A stretch of DNA of 64,000 nucleotides from the NCBI GenBank assembly GCA_037157565.1, contig JAZHRO010000013.1, positions 77,989,501 to 78,053,500 of the forward strand, given 5' to 3'. The notes under the pieces were generated by a model. The model searched no databases. It worked only from the letters and a program-made list of their open reading frames with translations, and was not told the origin of the DNA. The first letter of the stretch is position 1. The number at the start of each line of letters is the position of its first letter. The DNA is from Thalassia testudinum (taxonomy: Eukaryota > Streptophyta > Magnoliopsida > Alismatales > Hydrocharitaceae). Of the stretch, positions 12,478-22,952 are shown in pieces. The translations under genes were made by a program, and so were the position numbers.

Positions 12478-13073
12478 TGATGTAAACACATTTACACTAC
12501 TTAAAATGTCTATTTATGCATGTTCTTAAGCATAGGATTGCATTTCATGATATAAATATTGCATAACATGCACCATCTCGCATTTAGAGTAGTTTGAATA
12601 AAATGGATGTTAATTGTCTCCTTTTATGTGCTTGGACAGGGCAAACATTTTATCGGGGCCTCGGATCAAAGATCCAACTGTATGGATGTGATCAGGGTGA
12701 CGATTGGAGTTCAACGACTCCAAGATTGCCCTAATCAAGCATCCGTAGGATCAGATAGAGACCGGGGAACCCTAGAAGATCAAGGGCCAGGATGGTGTAA
12801 ATCCACACTTCAGATGACAAATCCAATTGCACGGATGAATTCGGATCGACGATCGTAGCCCAACGACACAAAAATCGAGTCAATCCGACATCCGTGGCAC
12901 CATCTACAACTTCCAGAAGATGGACGAGCAAGATGGTGCCACGTGGCGCCATCTTAGCCGCCCAAATGGCCGCTGGCATTTTGTGAAGGCCCCCGCCCGA
13001 TCGCTCTCTGTCGTCAGATGGAGATCCAAGGTTGTGGTCGCCCGGTGCTTAAAACGTGCGCTCGACCATCCGC

Positions 13074-13135
13074 ACCCTGTAGCGCAGCGGTTGAGCGCGC
13101 TTACGAGAGCGCGGGGTGCGGGTTCGAGCCGCGGT
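13074..13135 (+). promoter_or_regulatory. tRNA-like segment with Pol III A and B box motifs inside the LTR
   Basis: TAGCGCAGCGG (13080-13090) fits the tRNA A box and GGTTCGAGCC (13121-13130) fits the B box, about 40 bases apart as in a tRNA gene. The T-arm-like GCGG-GTTCGAG-CCGC can pair, and so can GCGCT/AGCGC in the middle. The acceptor stem is not convincing, so I do not call a tRNA gene. Counterparts occur at 19073-19123 and 55704-55754 (plus) and 51904-51960 (minus); a weaker one is at 41954-42009 (minus). Confidence 0.55.
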
Positions 13136-13296
13136 GAGGGGATTGGAGGCGCGGGTAATTGAGGCGCGTGGAACGTCGGATGGAGATCGTGCGGTCGCGG
13201 GCGCCCGATAGCGTCGATGCGTGATTGGATGCCCGCGCGTAACGCGCGATCGCACGCGCAGGCGGGCGCAATGCAGCAGGTGAAGGCGCGATTTTA

Positions 13297-13438
13297 AGCC
13301 GTCCGATCTCGTGATCGGACGGCTGAAAAGCGCTGGACGTGCGCAAGCGTTGAGGAGCGGGCAGCCGAGGAGGTGCGCGTCGGCGCGGCAGCGACGGCCA
13401 CGTCGAGGCTTTAGTGACGGATTTATCCGTCATTAAAG
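13297..13438 (+). repeat. Paired palindromes upstream of the LTR TATA box
   Basis: Two hairpin-forming inverted repeats lie 58-200 bases before the TATA box. The first is AGCCGTCCGATC/GATCGGACGGCT with a short loop (13297-13324; one mismatch here, perfect at 19265-19292). The second is CTTTAGTGACGGAT/ATCCGTCATTAAAG (13409-13438), with two inverted TGACG motifs. Confidence 0.8.
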
Positions 13439-14265
13439 ACTCCTCATTTACTATTTTGAACTTGTAATGTCCATTTTGCCCTCACTCCTTGTAACTATAA
13501 AAAGAGACCCCCTCCATACGAAATTTTCATCCCATCTTTCTCTTCTCTACCCCTCCAAAGCTCAAGAGAAGCTTGTCCCACACCCGGGATGCTTCTCGCG
13601 AGATAAAGTCCAATTTTCGTTCCCCTTCGGAAGTGGATCCCGCGACGACGACGGCGTGCTGCTTCGTTCCTATTCTTCTGATTCGTCCTCCTTCATCCTG
13701 CTTCGTTCTCCTTCGTCCAGGCGTCGTCCCGTCCGGCTCGTCCTCCAAGCAACCGTCGAGGAGGATTTCTCTCTCCCTATTCTTTTTACCGCTTTCTAGT
13801 ATAGATTTACTACTTTCTAGATTAATCTACTCGTCCTCCAAGCGACCGTCGAGGAGGACATTTCTCCCTCCATTCTTTTAATGCTTTCTAGAGTAAATTT
13901 ATCGCTTTCTAGAGTAATTATTTTATGCTTTCCAGTTGTAATGAACAATCTCTTCAATGCAAAAATTCCTTGTTAGTTCTACATCTCATTTTGATTTCTC
14001 TGTGTAATATTCTCTTTCTCTCTTACTCTCTCTCTCTCTTCTATTTATTGTAAATAATTAGATAGTACTAAATTGAATTATTCTGTAACAAATAAAAAGA
14101 AATGCATAGTTTTTAAATCAAACGTCTGCCTCCCTGTGTTCGACCCGAAATTTTAATTTCGATATAAATTTTATTTGTTGAACACGAATTCTTCGCTTTC
14201 GAGCTACAACGACAGGTTTTCCAAAATCGAACACGTTAGCGTAGGTTCGTACACATTCAACATTT

Positions 14266-14282
14266 TGGCGTCATTGCCGGGG
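14266..14282 (+). other. Primer-binding site of element A (tRNA-Asp type)
   Basis: TGGCGTCATTGCCGGGG starts three bases after the LTR and matches the tRNA-Asp complement at 15 of 17 positions. Confidence 0.87.
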
Positions 14283-14424
14283 CGACAACGATCTTTGATT
14301 TCTCTTCACGTTTTGTAACTGACAAATCATTTACCTCACTTTTCTCCTTTCTTATTGTAATTGCAGGTACTCTTTCGAGACAGGAAAAAGTGGTAGATTG
14401 GAGTAAAGTGCTGTAGAAGCTTTT

Positions 14425-15409
14425 GTGAGTTACCCGCCACCTCCCACCCATTAGATTTCATTTCATCACATAATAACTCAAACATCAATCAACCTAGGTG
14501 TTTTTATAAACTCTAAGGTTAGATTTTTTGTTGTTTGACACCCATACTCACCCCAACCCCCACATTAAAAAGAAAAAAAATCTCACAGAGGTACACAACC
14601 TCATCTGATTTTCAAACTCAACCGGTAAACCAATCTTAGGAGCCGGTACACACATCCAAACACATAATTGAGTAGAAATCAGATTAGGTAATCATTTGTG
14701 TGCCTAATTAAGTGGTGCAACAGGCCAATTGTTTTAGTTGATTGGGCTGCACCACTTCAAATAAAATCAACTCATCAAGTAGCTGCCAATTAGGTTCAAC
14801 TCTTAGGAATTTACCAGGCATTCCATATTCTTTTTAAACCTTAAAGGAAAACATCTTCACCTGTGCTTGCAAAACCTAGTGTGCCAATGGAACTTGATTG
14901 AAAATACCTAAAGTTGAATCTTAAAAGCTACTAAGCAAGATTTGAATCTTAAAATTCACCACATCAAAAACAATCTTGCTTGAAAACCACTGGTTGTGCA
15001 CTCACACATGAATCAATCAATCATTAAGGGCACAACCCATTTAAAGAGCCCATCACATTCCAAAGCACATTCAAACCTAGCCCTAAATAAAACAGAGTAG
15101 ACGTTGGCCTTAAGGATTGGACTCGCTCTTCAGAACCCAGAACGAGATTATTTTCGATTAGTCTATTTCTACTGTTCAATCTGATGTCTAGCTAGGGGAG
15201 CAGAGTCAAATGATTGCGGCTGGGGGGTACACTAGGAACCGAAGGCGCAAGTCGAAGGAAGAACCTTCTCCCCAGTCCCTCCTTCTAACTGGTTGGATTG
15301 AACAGACAGAAGTAGATCAAATCGTTCCTTTATCTCAAGACGGGTTTTGAGAGTTTGTAGGTCTTTAGGCTAACCTATTTAAGGACAGGTTTGATTGTTT
15401 GTATTGTAG
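14425..15409 (+). other. Predicted leader intron of element A
   Basis: The donor GTGAGT starts at 14425 and the acceptor TTGTATTGTAG ends at 15409, 25 bases before the ATG of the orphan ORF. Inside are blocks shared with gag-bearing elements: AAGGGCACAACCC near 15027, and the CTAGCTAGGGGAG to TCTAACTGGTTGG stretch at about 15189-15298. These may hold packaging or splicing signals. There is no coding potential in this 985-base stretch. Confidence 0.55.
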
Positions 15410-15434
15410 GGCACCTTTCTTCCTCTTGTGTATC

Positions 15435-16941
15435 ATGAATCCTTCCACATATTTCACGCATTCCCGCTCTTTCCCTCCTGTTGTAAATTATCCTCAACAT
15501 GACGATTATCCCAACTCGTATTGTAATCAACAATCAAGTTAGTTGGGATAATTCGGATTGGGGATACAATTCTGGACCCCCGTGTTTAGGGTCTAACCCT
15601 GAACACTTTGATTCTGATTTTTATCCTTCTCAGAGCTACATCGATTATAGATCGTCCTCCTTTCATGAACAACCTAATACGATCTACAATCAAGAAGGAT
15701 ACACTGATCCTTACCCATCCTCTGATTTCATTGCCTTTAGGTCATCACCATCTTTTGAACAATCTGAAATGACCTATTATCAGGATGGGTATAACGAATC
15801 TCAATTCGTTAATTCCTCTGCATTGATGTCAAACCCGCCCAATCCTGAACCAACTCATTTGGTTCAGGTTAACCAGGTTCAAGATAAGGTTCTAGCTAAC
15901 TTGAGAAATATCATTCAATGTTTAGAAGTTCAGCCAACACCTTTCATTGAGAGATTGGAGCCCCTGATTCAGATGATTGATGATTTAAACAAGTCTTTGT
16001 TGGATTGGCTCCAGGACGTTAAGGATAAGAACCCGGGTGAGTTTCTACTTGGGAAATTAGCGAAATTGAGGATGAGATTCGTGGTTGCTTTGATTCAATC
16101 TTGGGATGATTCCCAGGATGAACCCTCTTCAGGAAAGCCAATGACAGAACCCGCTCAGGCACCTGTTGGGGGGGACACTTGTTACGAGGCTGACCAGATT
16201 GAATTAAAGCAACCAATTAAGGATGACCTGATTTCTTCACCTGAGATCCCTGAGCCGGGTTACGAGAAAATGCATGTCTCCTGGGAACACAAAGTGACAA
16301 CTGATTTTGGGATATACATTGATACGGATCCTGATTTCTTTGATGGTGAAGATTCAAGTTGCGAAGTCTCACACGAGTTTTCAGATCACGATTTTTGTGA
16401 GACGATTGGGCCTGAGGAATCTGATAGATCATTTGATAGCCCAATAACTGAGGAAATTGATCTTATTAGGGCACACGATACGGATCCAGAATCGCATTTT
16501 CTGGAGGAATCAATTCAATGCCCTGATTATCAGTTACACCCTGTTGAGCTTATTGATGATTCTAATTCTGAGATAATTAGACCGAAGTCAATTTTGATTC
16601 TGCCACATCATTTAGACTTGGAGATTCCAGACGGGGTGATGAATATACAAGAGGTCTTGGAATTTGATACACTTAATGAGGAGGATAGGAGCGGGGAAGT
16701 TCTGATTTGGGAAGTTAATTTTGGAGGAAATGGAAGATTGAGTCGATGGGTTCCTTTTAAGCTGAAACCATCAAATCAGAACCCTTACGACATTTGTTTC
16801 GAGGATGTTCAACTCAAGCACACATTCAACGATTATCCTTTTGAGCTTCAATTCTCCGTAACCCGACATTTTGGCCTTGGGTTGCATCCTCATAAATCGC
16901 AAGCCCGACCCCGCTTGCATTCTGATTTAGGTTTTGGGTAA
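15435..16941 (+). pseudogene. Element A orphan ORF, unrecognised protein of about 500 residues
   Basis: The family start is the ATG at 15435 (MNPSTYFTHSRSFPPVVNYP). A one-base insertion near 15538, relative to element B, ends that frame. The rest is open as 480 codons from an ATG at 15499. Four regions are visible: a Tyr/Asp/Ser/Pro-rich N-terminal third; a helical, possibly coiled-coil stretch with VQDKVLANLRNIIQCLE and EFLLGKLAKLRMRFVVALIQ; a long acidic Glu/Asp/Ser region; and a C-terminal block with LKPSNQNPYDICF and RHFGLGLHP. I see no gag, nucleic-acid-binding or enzyme motif, signal peptide or membrane segment. It stands where gag stands in element E. Function unknown. Confidence 0.7.
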
Positions 16942-18457
16942 TTTTTATCCAGAACCTAAGATATTCTCGATTATGGGGGATGGGTCTGCATCACAATCTG
17001 GTCCACATCTGTGGACCGCTGTTGATAGGTCAGAGGATTCTTCTGTTTATATTAATTCTGACCTGCACTTGTGAATTCTTCATTTCTTTTCTTTGTATAG
17101 TGTGCCTAGCTGAAGGCACTAAACTCAGCACATATACAGTTCTTTTTCGTTTTCATCTCGGAGCGGACATGACATTCACGCAATTCAGGTGCTTTCTACG
17201 CTTTTCCACTCTGTTTTATGTCTTTTTAATACAATGAGGATATTGCATTAGATAGGCATGGGGGGGTGGATATTCATCTCTGAATTCATTCGTCAGCTCC
17301 GTAGATTTGTTTTATAAAAAAAAAAAATTTCGGAATTAGGAAAGAGAATTTGGGTTTACGAAAATTTTCAATCATAGGAAATACTACATTATGATTTGAA
17401 CATAAAGATCCTTCAGGTCTTTGGACTTAATCAGCCTGTGTATCCACTAAAATGTGGATTTATCTTTCGAGTCCTCACCATCTTAATTCTTTCGTAATTG
17501 GAATAAATAAGTTTGGGTGATAAGTACACGACTTATCAACCCGCCCTCTGATTTGAGGGAACTTCAAGTCTTAAGCATCTACACACTTTCTTTGCACTGA
17601 CTCGTTGTTCGACGATTTTTACGGAAATTGGATAGCTAATGAACCTTCTAGGGTGATATGGCTGGCAAGTTATCGTGGGTAACAGCCCATAGGTAGGTTG
17701 TCCAGAGCCCAGTCACTGGACCTTTCTCTTTTTCCTACCCTTAGGTAAATCTTAGACCAGGGAAGCCACCTATTTAAAAAAAAAAAAAATCAAAAAGAAA
17801 AGGAGAAAAGAATAAAAAGAAATAAGCCACAGTTCCCCGCACGAGTATGGCTGGCAAGTTGTCGGTGGTAACAGCTTATCGACCGATTGTCCAGAACCCA
17901 GCTCAGAAAACACACTAAAAATTCCCAAAATACTTAGGAAGAAGCAGAGAAGTAGAATAAATCGGGGAGATATACACTGGATTCACCCTTGTGTTGACCC
18001 CGTAAAAAAATAAAAGTAGGGAAAAAGCTACCGGTTGTAAAGATACACCTTTAGGCAGAATTCTTTTTGAGGTCACCTAGAGGCGTAGAAATCCGAAGTC
18101 CATCCTAATTGTCGGTCAACGAGTCTATCACAAATCACAATAAGATGCTTAAAGCTTAGGGTTCTCATCAAATCTTGGGTGAGTTGAATGGCCGTAGAAA
18201 GCCACTCTTAAACCCTAAAATTTGAAAACCCAAAAAAAATTTGAAAAGAGTAAAAAGAAAAAGAAATTTTTCTTTGAATAAGGCGAGGGCTTGAGGCGGT
18301 CTGCATTTTGGTTGATACCCAGGCACTGTTGTGTCTTTGAAAGTTCAGTTCCTAAGTAGACAATTTCTTAATGATTGAAAATAACTCAGGTCCAAATAAT
18401 CGAACCTAATTCTTTTATAAATAGCATATAGTTTTTGCTAGGAACTAGCAAAAGATA
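16942..18457 (+). other. Element A 3' noncoding domain
   Basis: No gene is supported here. Landmarks shared with B, C, E, F and I, in order: TGCCTAGCTGAAGGCACTAAA (about 17102-17122), an internal polypurine-like tract GGCATGGGGGGG (17255-17266), and a motif GGCTGGCAAGTT...CCAGA...CCAG present twice (17660-17713 and 17849-17902). Then come A-rich runs and an inverted repeat TTTTGCTAG/CTAGCAAAA (18433-18453). Confidence 0.75.
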
Positions 18458-18469
18458 GGCATGGGGGTA
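18433..18469 (+). other. Hairpin plus polypurine tract before the element A 3' LTR
   Basis: A perfect 9-bp hairpin TTTTGCTAG-GAA-CTAGCAAAA (18433-18453) is followed by GGCATGGGGGTA (18458-18469), which abuts the LTR start. The tract is the expected plus-strand primer. Confidence 0.75.
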
Positions 18470-20229
18470 TGATGTAAACACATTTACACTACTTAAAATG
18501 TCTATTTATTCATGTTCTTAAGCATAGGATTGCATTTCATGACATAAATATTGCATAACATGCATCATCTCGCATTTAGAGTAGTTTGAATAAAATGGAG
18601 GTTAATTGTCTCGTTTTATGTGCTTGGACAGGGAAAACATTTTATCGGGGCCTCGGATCAAAGATCCAACCGTATGGATGTGATCAGGGCGACGATTGGA
18701 GTTCAACGACTCCAAGATCGCCCTAATCAGGCATCTGTAGCATCAGATAGAGACTGGGGAACCCTAGAAGATCAAGGGCCAGGATGGTGTAAATTCGCAT
18801 TTCAGATGACAAATCCGACCGCACGGATGAATTTGGATAGACGATCGCAGCCCAAAGACACAAAAATCGAGTCAATCCGACATCCGTGGCACCATCTACA
18901 ACTTCCAGAAGATGGACGGCCAAGATGGTGCCATGTGGCTCCATCTCAGCCGCCCAAACGGCCGCTGGCATTTTGTGAAGGCCCCCGCCCGATCGCTCTC
19001 CGCCGTCAGATGGAGATCCAACGGCTGTGGCCGCCCGGCGCTTAAAACGTGCGCTCGACCATCCGTGCCCCGCAGCGCAGCGGTCGAGCGCGCTTATGCG
19101 AGCGTGGGGCGCGGGTTCGAGCCGCGGTGAGGGGATTGGAGGTGCGGGTAATTGAGGCGCGTGGAGCGTCGTATGGAGATCGTGCAGTCGCGGGCGCCCG
19201 ATAGTGTCGACGCGCGATCGCACGCGCAGGCGGGCGCAATGCAGCGGGTGAAGGTGCGATTTTAAGCCGTCCGATCTCGCGATCGGACGGCTGAAAAGCG
19301 CTGGATGTGCGCGAGCGTTGAGGAGTGGCAGCCGAGGAGGCGCGTGTGGGCGCGGCGGCGACGGCCACGTCGAGGCTTCAGTGACGGATTTATCCGTCAT
19401 TAAAGACCCCTCATTTACTATTTTGAACTTGTAATGTCCATTTTGCCCTCACTCCTTGTAACTATAAAAAGAGACCCCCTCCATACGAAATTTTCATCCC
19501 TTCTTTCTCTTCTCTACCCCTCCAAAGCTCAAGAGAAGCTTGTCCCACACCCGGGATGCTTCTCGCGAGATAAAGTCCAATTTTCGTTCCCCTTCGGAAG
19601 TGGATCCCGCGACGACGATGGCGTGCTGCTTCGTTCCTATTCTTCTGATTCATCCTCCTTCATCCTGCTTCGTTCTCCTTCGTCCAGGCGTCGTCCCGTC
19701 CGGCTCGTCCTCCAAGCAACCGTCGAGGAGGATTTCTCTCTCCCTATTCTTTTTACCGCTTTCTAGTATAGATTTACTGCTTTCTAGATTAATCTACTCG
19801 TCCTCCAAGCGACCATCGAGGAGGACATTTCTCCCTCCATTCTTTTAATGCTTTCTAGAGTAAATTTATCGCTTTCTAGAGTAATTATTTTATGCTTTCC
19901 AGTTGTAATGAACAATCTCTTCAATGCAAAAATTCCTTATTAGTTCTACATCTCATTTTGATTTCTCTGTGTAATATTCTCTTTCTCTCTTACTCTCTCT
20001 CTCTCTTCTATTTATTGTAAATAATTAGATAGTACTAAATTGAATTATTCTGTAACAAATAAAAAGAAACGCGTAGTTTTTAAATCAAACGTCCGCCTCC
20101 CTGTGTTCGACCCGGAATTTTAATTTCGGTATAAATTTTATTTGTTGAACACGAATTCTTCGCTTTCGAACTACAACGACAGGTTTTCCAAAACCGAACA
20201 CGTTAGCATAGGTTCGTACACGTTCAACA
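18470..20229 (+). repeat. Element A 3' LTR
   Basis: The 1760-base partner of 12478-14262 has its TATA box at 19463-19470, tRNA-like boxes at 19073-19123, and palindromes at 19265-19292 and about 19377-19404. It is shorter than the 5' LTR mainly through a gap near 19205. It ends CGTTCAACA directly before the TSD. Confidence 0.92.
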
Positions 20230-21362
20230 TGAACCCACCCAAACCTAAATCGAACCAGTCGGTTCAGGTGAACCAGATCCAGGATAGGATGTTGGCTAAT
20301 TTGAGGAACACTATACAATCTTTAGAAGCTCAGCTAACACTATGCACTGAAGCACTAGAGCCTATGATCAAAATGATTGGTGAACTTAATAGTTCTCTAT
20401 TGGATTTGCTCCAAAGTGTTAGGGATAGGGACTAGGGTGAGTTTCTTCTTGGGAAATTGTCGAGGTTGAGGATGAAATTTGTGGTTGCACTAGTGAAATC
20501 TTGGGATGATTCTCAAGATGAACCCCCTTCAGGAGAGCCAACGTCTAAACCCGCTCAGGTGCCTGTCGGGGGGGATACATTTTCTGAGACTAGGGATGAT
20601 CAGGATGGGCTAGAGCAACCATATCAGGATGAACCGATTGATTCACCCAAGATCCTCAAGGTAGGGAGCGAGGAAAAATATGTCTCCACGGACCATGAAA
20701 TGACATATGATTTTGAGAAATATATAAATGAGGATCATGGATTCTTTGACTCTAAGGGTGAAGAATCTTTTGGTGAAGTCTCACTTGAACTTAAGGAAGA
20801 GGATTTTAGTAAGACAAATGGGCTTGAGGAATCTGACAAACCAGTTTGTAGCCTAATTATTGAATATTTGAATTTGGTTGGGGTTAACTTGGAGGATCCA
20901 AATCTTGATGATTCAATCAATGACCCCAGTCCTCATCTGCACCCCGAAGAGCTGACTTCTGAGATCTTTGTGCCCAAGTCAATCTTGATTCAGCCACGAT
21001 TTCTAGACTTGGGAGAATCATATGGGGTGAATAATATGCTAGAGGTCCCGAAGCCTAAGCCCTTGATGTTGGAGGATAGAACTGTTGAAATAAAGATTTG
21101 GGAGGTTAATTCTGAGGGAAGTTTGATTTTGGATCTAAGGGTACCTATTGACTTAAAACCACCTACTTTCTACCAGGACCCTTACAATATCTTTCACGTG
21201 AAACCTAAGCTCGAAATAACTGATTATTTTTCTGAGCTAGATGTTAAGTGGATAATCTCACCTATTGAACCATCTTTACTCGTTGTCCGACACTTTGGTC
21301 TTGGGTTGCACACCACTAAACCGCAGGCTTGGCTCTGCAAACACAACTTGAGTTCTGGGTGA
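20230..21362 (+). pseudogene. Element B orphan ORF, 3' part
   Basis: The frame continues from 12477 across element A. The region matching the coiled-coil part of A's ORF is at 20235-20435 (VQDRMLANLRNTIQSLEAQ). A TAG at 20433-20435 follows LLQSVRDRD. The frame reopens to 21362 with EFLLGKL-type sequence, SWDDSQDEPPSGEPTSKPAQ, an acidic middle, and the C-terminal block LKPPTFYQDPYNIF and RHFGLGLH. A's ORF shows the same blocks in the same order at clearly diverged identity. Function unknown. Confidence 0.7.
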
Positions 21363-22952
21363 TTTTCATCCAGAACCTGAGAACCACTCGACCCTGTGGC
21401 ATGGGTCTGCACCATAATCTGGTCCACGTCTGTAGACATATTCTATTGGCGGGCTTCAAGATCAATATTTTTATTTTGATTCTAACCGGCACTTGTGAAT
21501 TCTCAATTTCTTCTTTGTATGTATGTTATGCCTGGCTGAAGGCATTAAACTTAGCACATGTGTACATACTCTTCTCTCTACGGAGCTGACCGGATTTTCA
21601 TGACACTCAGGTGATGTTCTGTTTACTCTACCCTTTTCATGTCTTTAATTTTACAATGAGAACATTGCATCATTTAGGCATGGGGGGTGGATAATCAATT
21701 CATGAAATCATTATGTTAATGCCGCAGAATTTCTTTTAGTTTCTTATAAAATTAAAAAAATTTGAAAATTTGAAAAAAGATAAAAAAACAGATTAGGAAA
21801 AGAGAACTTAGGCATTTGGAAGTTATTAACCTTAGGAAATGATACGAGAGGACCTAAACACATAGACTCTTCAGGTCTTCGGGCTTAATTAGCCCGGGTG
21901 TCCACTCGAATGTGGATTTAGTCTCGAGTCCTCGCCAATTAAAATTAGTTTAATTTGGTAAATAAAATTAAGATGATAAGTATGCGACTTATCAACCCAT
22001 CCTCTGATTTGAGGGGACTTTAAGCCTAAGCATCTGCACACATTTTTTTTGCACTAACTCACTTTTCGACGATTTTTACAGAAATTGGGTAGCTAAAGGA
22101 CCGACTTGGGTGGTATGGCTGGCAAGTTGTCGGTGGTAACAGCTCATCGGTTGGTTGTCCAGAGCTCAGCCACAAGACCATTTTCGTTGTACTGCTTTTA
22201 GGTAAATCTTAGATCAGCGAAGCCACCTACTTAAAAAAAGAAAAGAAAAGAAACACTAAAAAAAAAAAGGAAAAAGAAAAAGGAGAAAATAAGAAAAAAT
22301 AAATAAAACCACACTTCACCGCATGAGTATGGCTGGCAAGTTGTTGGTGGTAAAAACTCATTGGCTGGTTGTCCAGAACCCAGCTCACAAAAAAAAATGC
22401 ACAATAATTCCCAAAACACTTAGGGAAGAAGCGGGGAAGTAGAATAAATCGGGGAGATATTCACTGGGTTCGCCCTTGTGTTGACTCCATAAATAAAAGA
22501 AGTAGGGAGAAAGCTACCGATCGTAAAGATAAACCTTTAGGCAAGGTCACCTAGGGTTGTAGAAACCTGAAGTCCATCTTAACAGCCGTTTTGTGAGTCT
22601 ATCACATTTTCACAAAGATGCTTAGTACTTAGAGTTCTTTTCGAGTCTTAGGTGGGTCGGGTAGCCGTAAAAAGTTATCCCGGAACTCTCAAACTCCAAA
22701 AGTACAAAAAAATTAGAAAAGAAGAAAAATAAAAAAATATATCTTCCCTTCTAAAATAAGGCGAGAACTTGGGCGGTCTGTATTCTGGTAGACACCTGGG
22801 TACTGTTGAGTTTTCGTAGTTTAGGACCTTAGTTTAAATTTTCTATTGTTAATAAATGACTTAGGTCTAAGTGATCTAATCCTAATTCTACTTTTATACA
22901 AAGCATATAGTTTAATTTTGCTAGGGACTAGCAAAAGATAGGCATGAGGGTA
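21363..22952 (+). other. Element B 3' noncoding domain
   Basis: No gene is supported. The internal polypurine-like tract GGCATGGGGGG is at 21677-21687, with the duplicated GGCTGGCAAGTTGT motif at 22117-22170 and 22331-22384. A perfect hairpin TTTTGCTAG-GGA-CTAGCAAAA is at 22916-22936, and the terminal tract GGCATGAGGGTA is at 22941-22952, against the LTR. Its organisation equals that of element A although the LTR type differs. Confidence 0.75.

Larger units (their letters stand above)
12478..14262 (+). repeat. Element A 5' LTR
   Basis: The 1785-base LTR runs TGATGTAAACAC to CACATTCAACA. U3 is GC-rich with tRNA-like A and B boxes (13080-13130) and two palindromes (13297-13324 and 13409-13438). 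The TATA box TATAAAAA is at 13496-13503. A CT-repeat tract is at 14009-14042, and the CTCCCTGTGTTCGACCC motif is at 14130-14146. Confidence 0.92.
12478..20229 (+). mobile_element. Element A: complete non-autonomous LTR element with orphan ORF
   Basis: The 7752-base element has LTRs at 12478-14262 and 18470-20229, a PBS at 14266, a polypurine-type tract at 18458 and a TGAAC duplication. The 4.2-kb interior holds a single gene-like ORF and no gag, protease, RT or integrase. The LTRs, leader and 3' noncoding domain are the same type as in autonomous elements E and I, which suggests those could mobilise it. In a 240-base LTR sample I counted only three differences between its two LTRs, making it the youngest layer of the left nest. 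Confidence 0.9.

Noticed and set aside
13074..13135. A functional tRNA gene
   Set aside because: A and B boxes and a T arm are present, but no convincing acceptor stem or standard anticodon loop. Reported only as tRNA-like.
13467..13881. ORFs of 110 and 102 codons repeated at 19434-19848, 41261-41620, 51222-51581 and 56088-56430
   Set aside because: They recur only because the LTR's transcribed leader region recurs. Frames are not maintained between copies better than the DNA itself.
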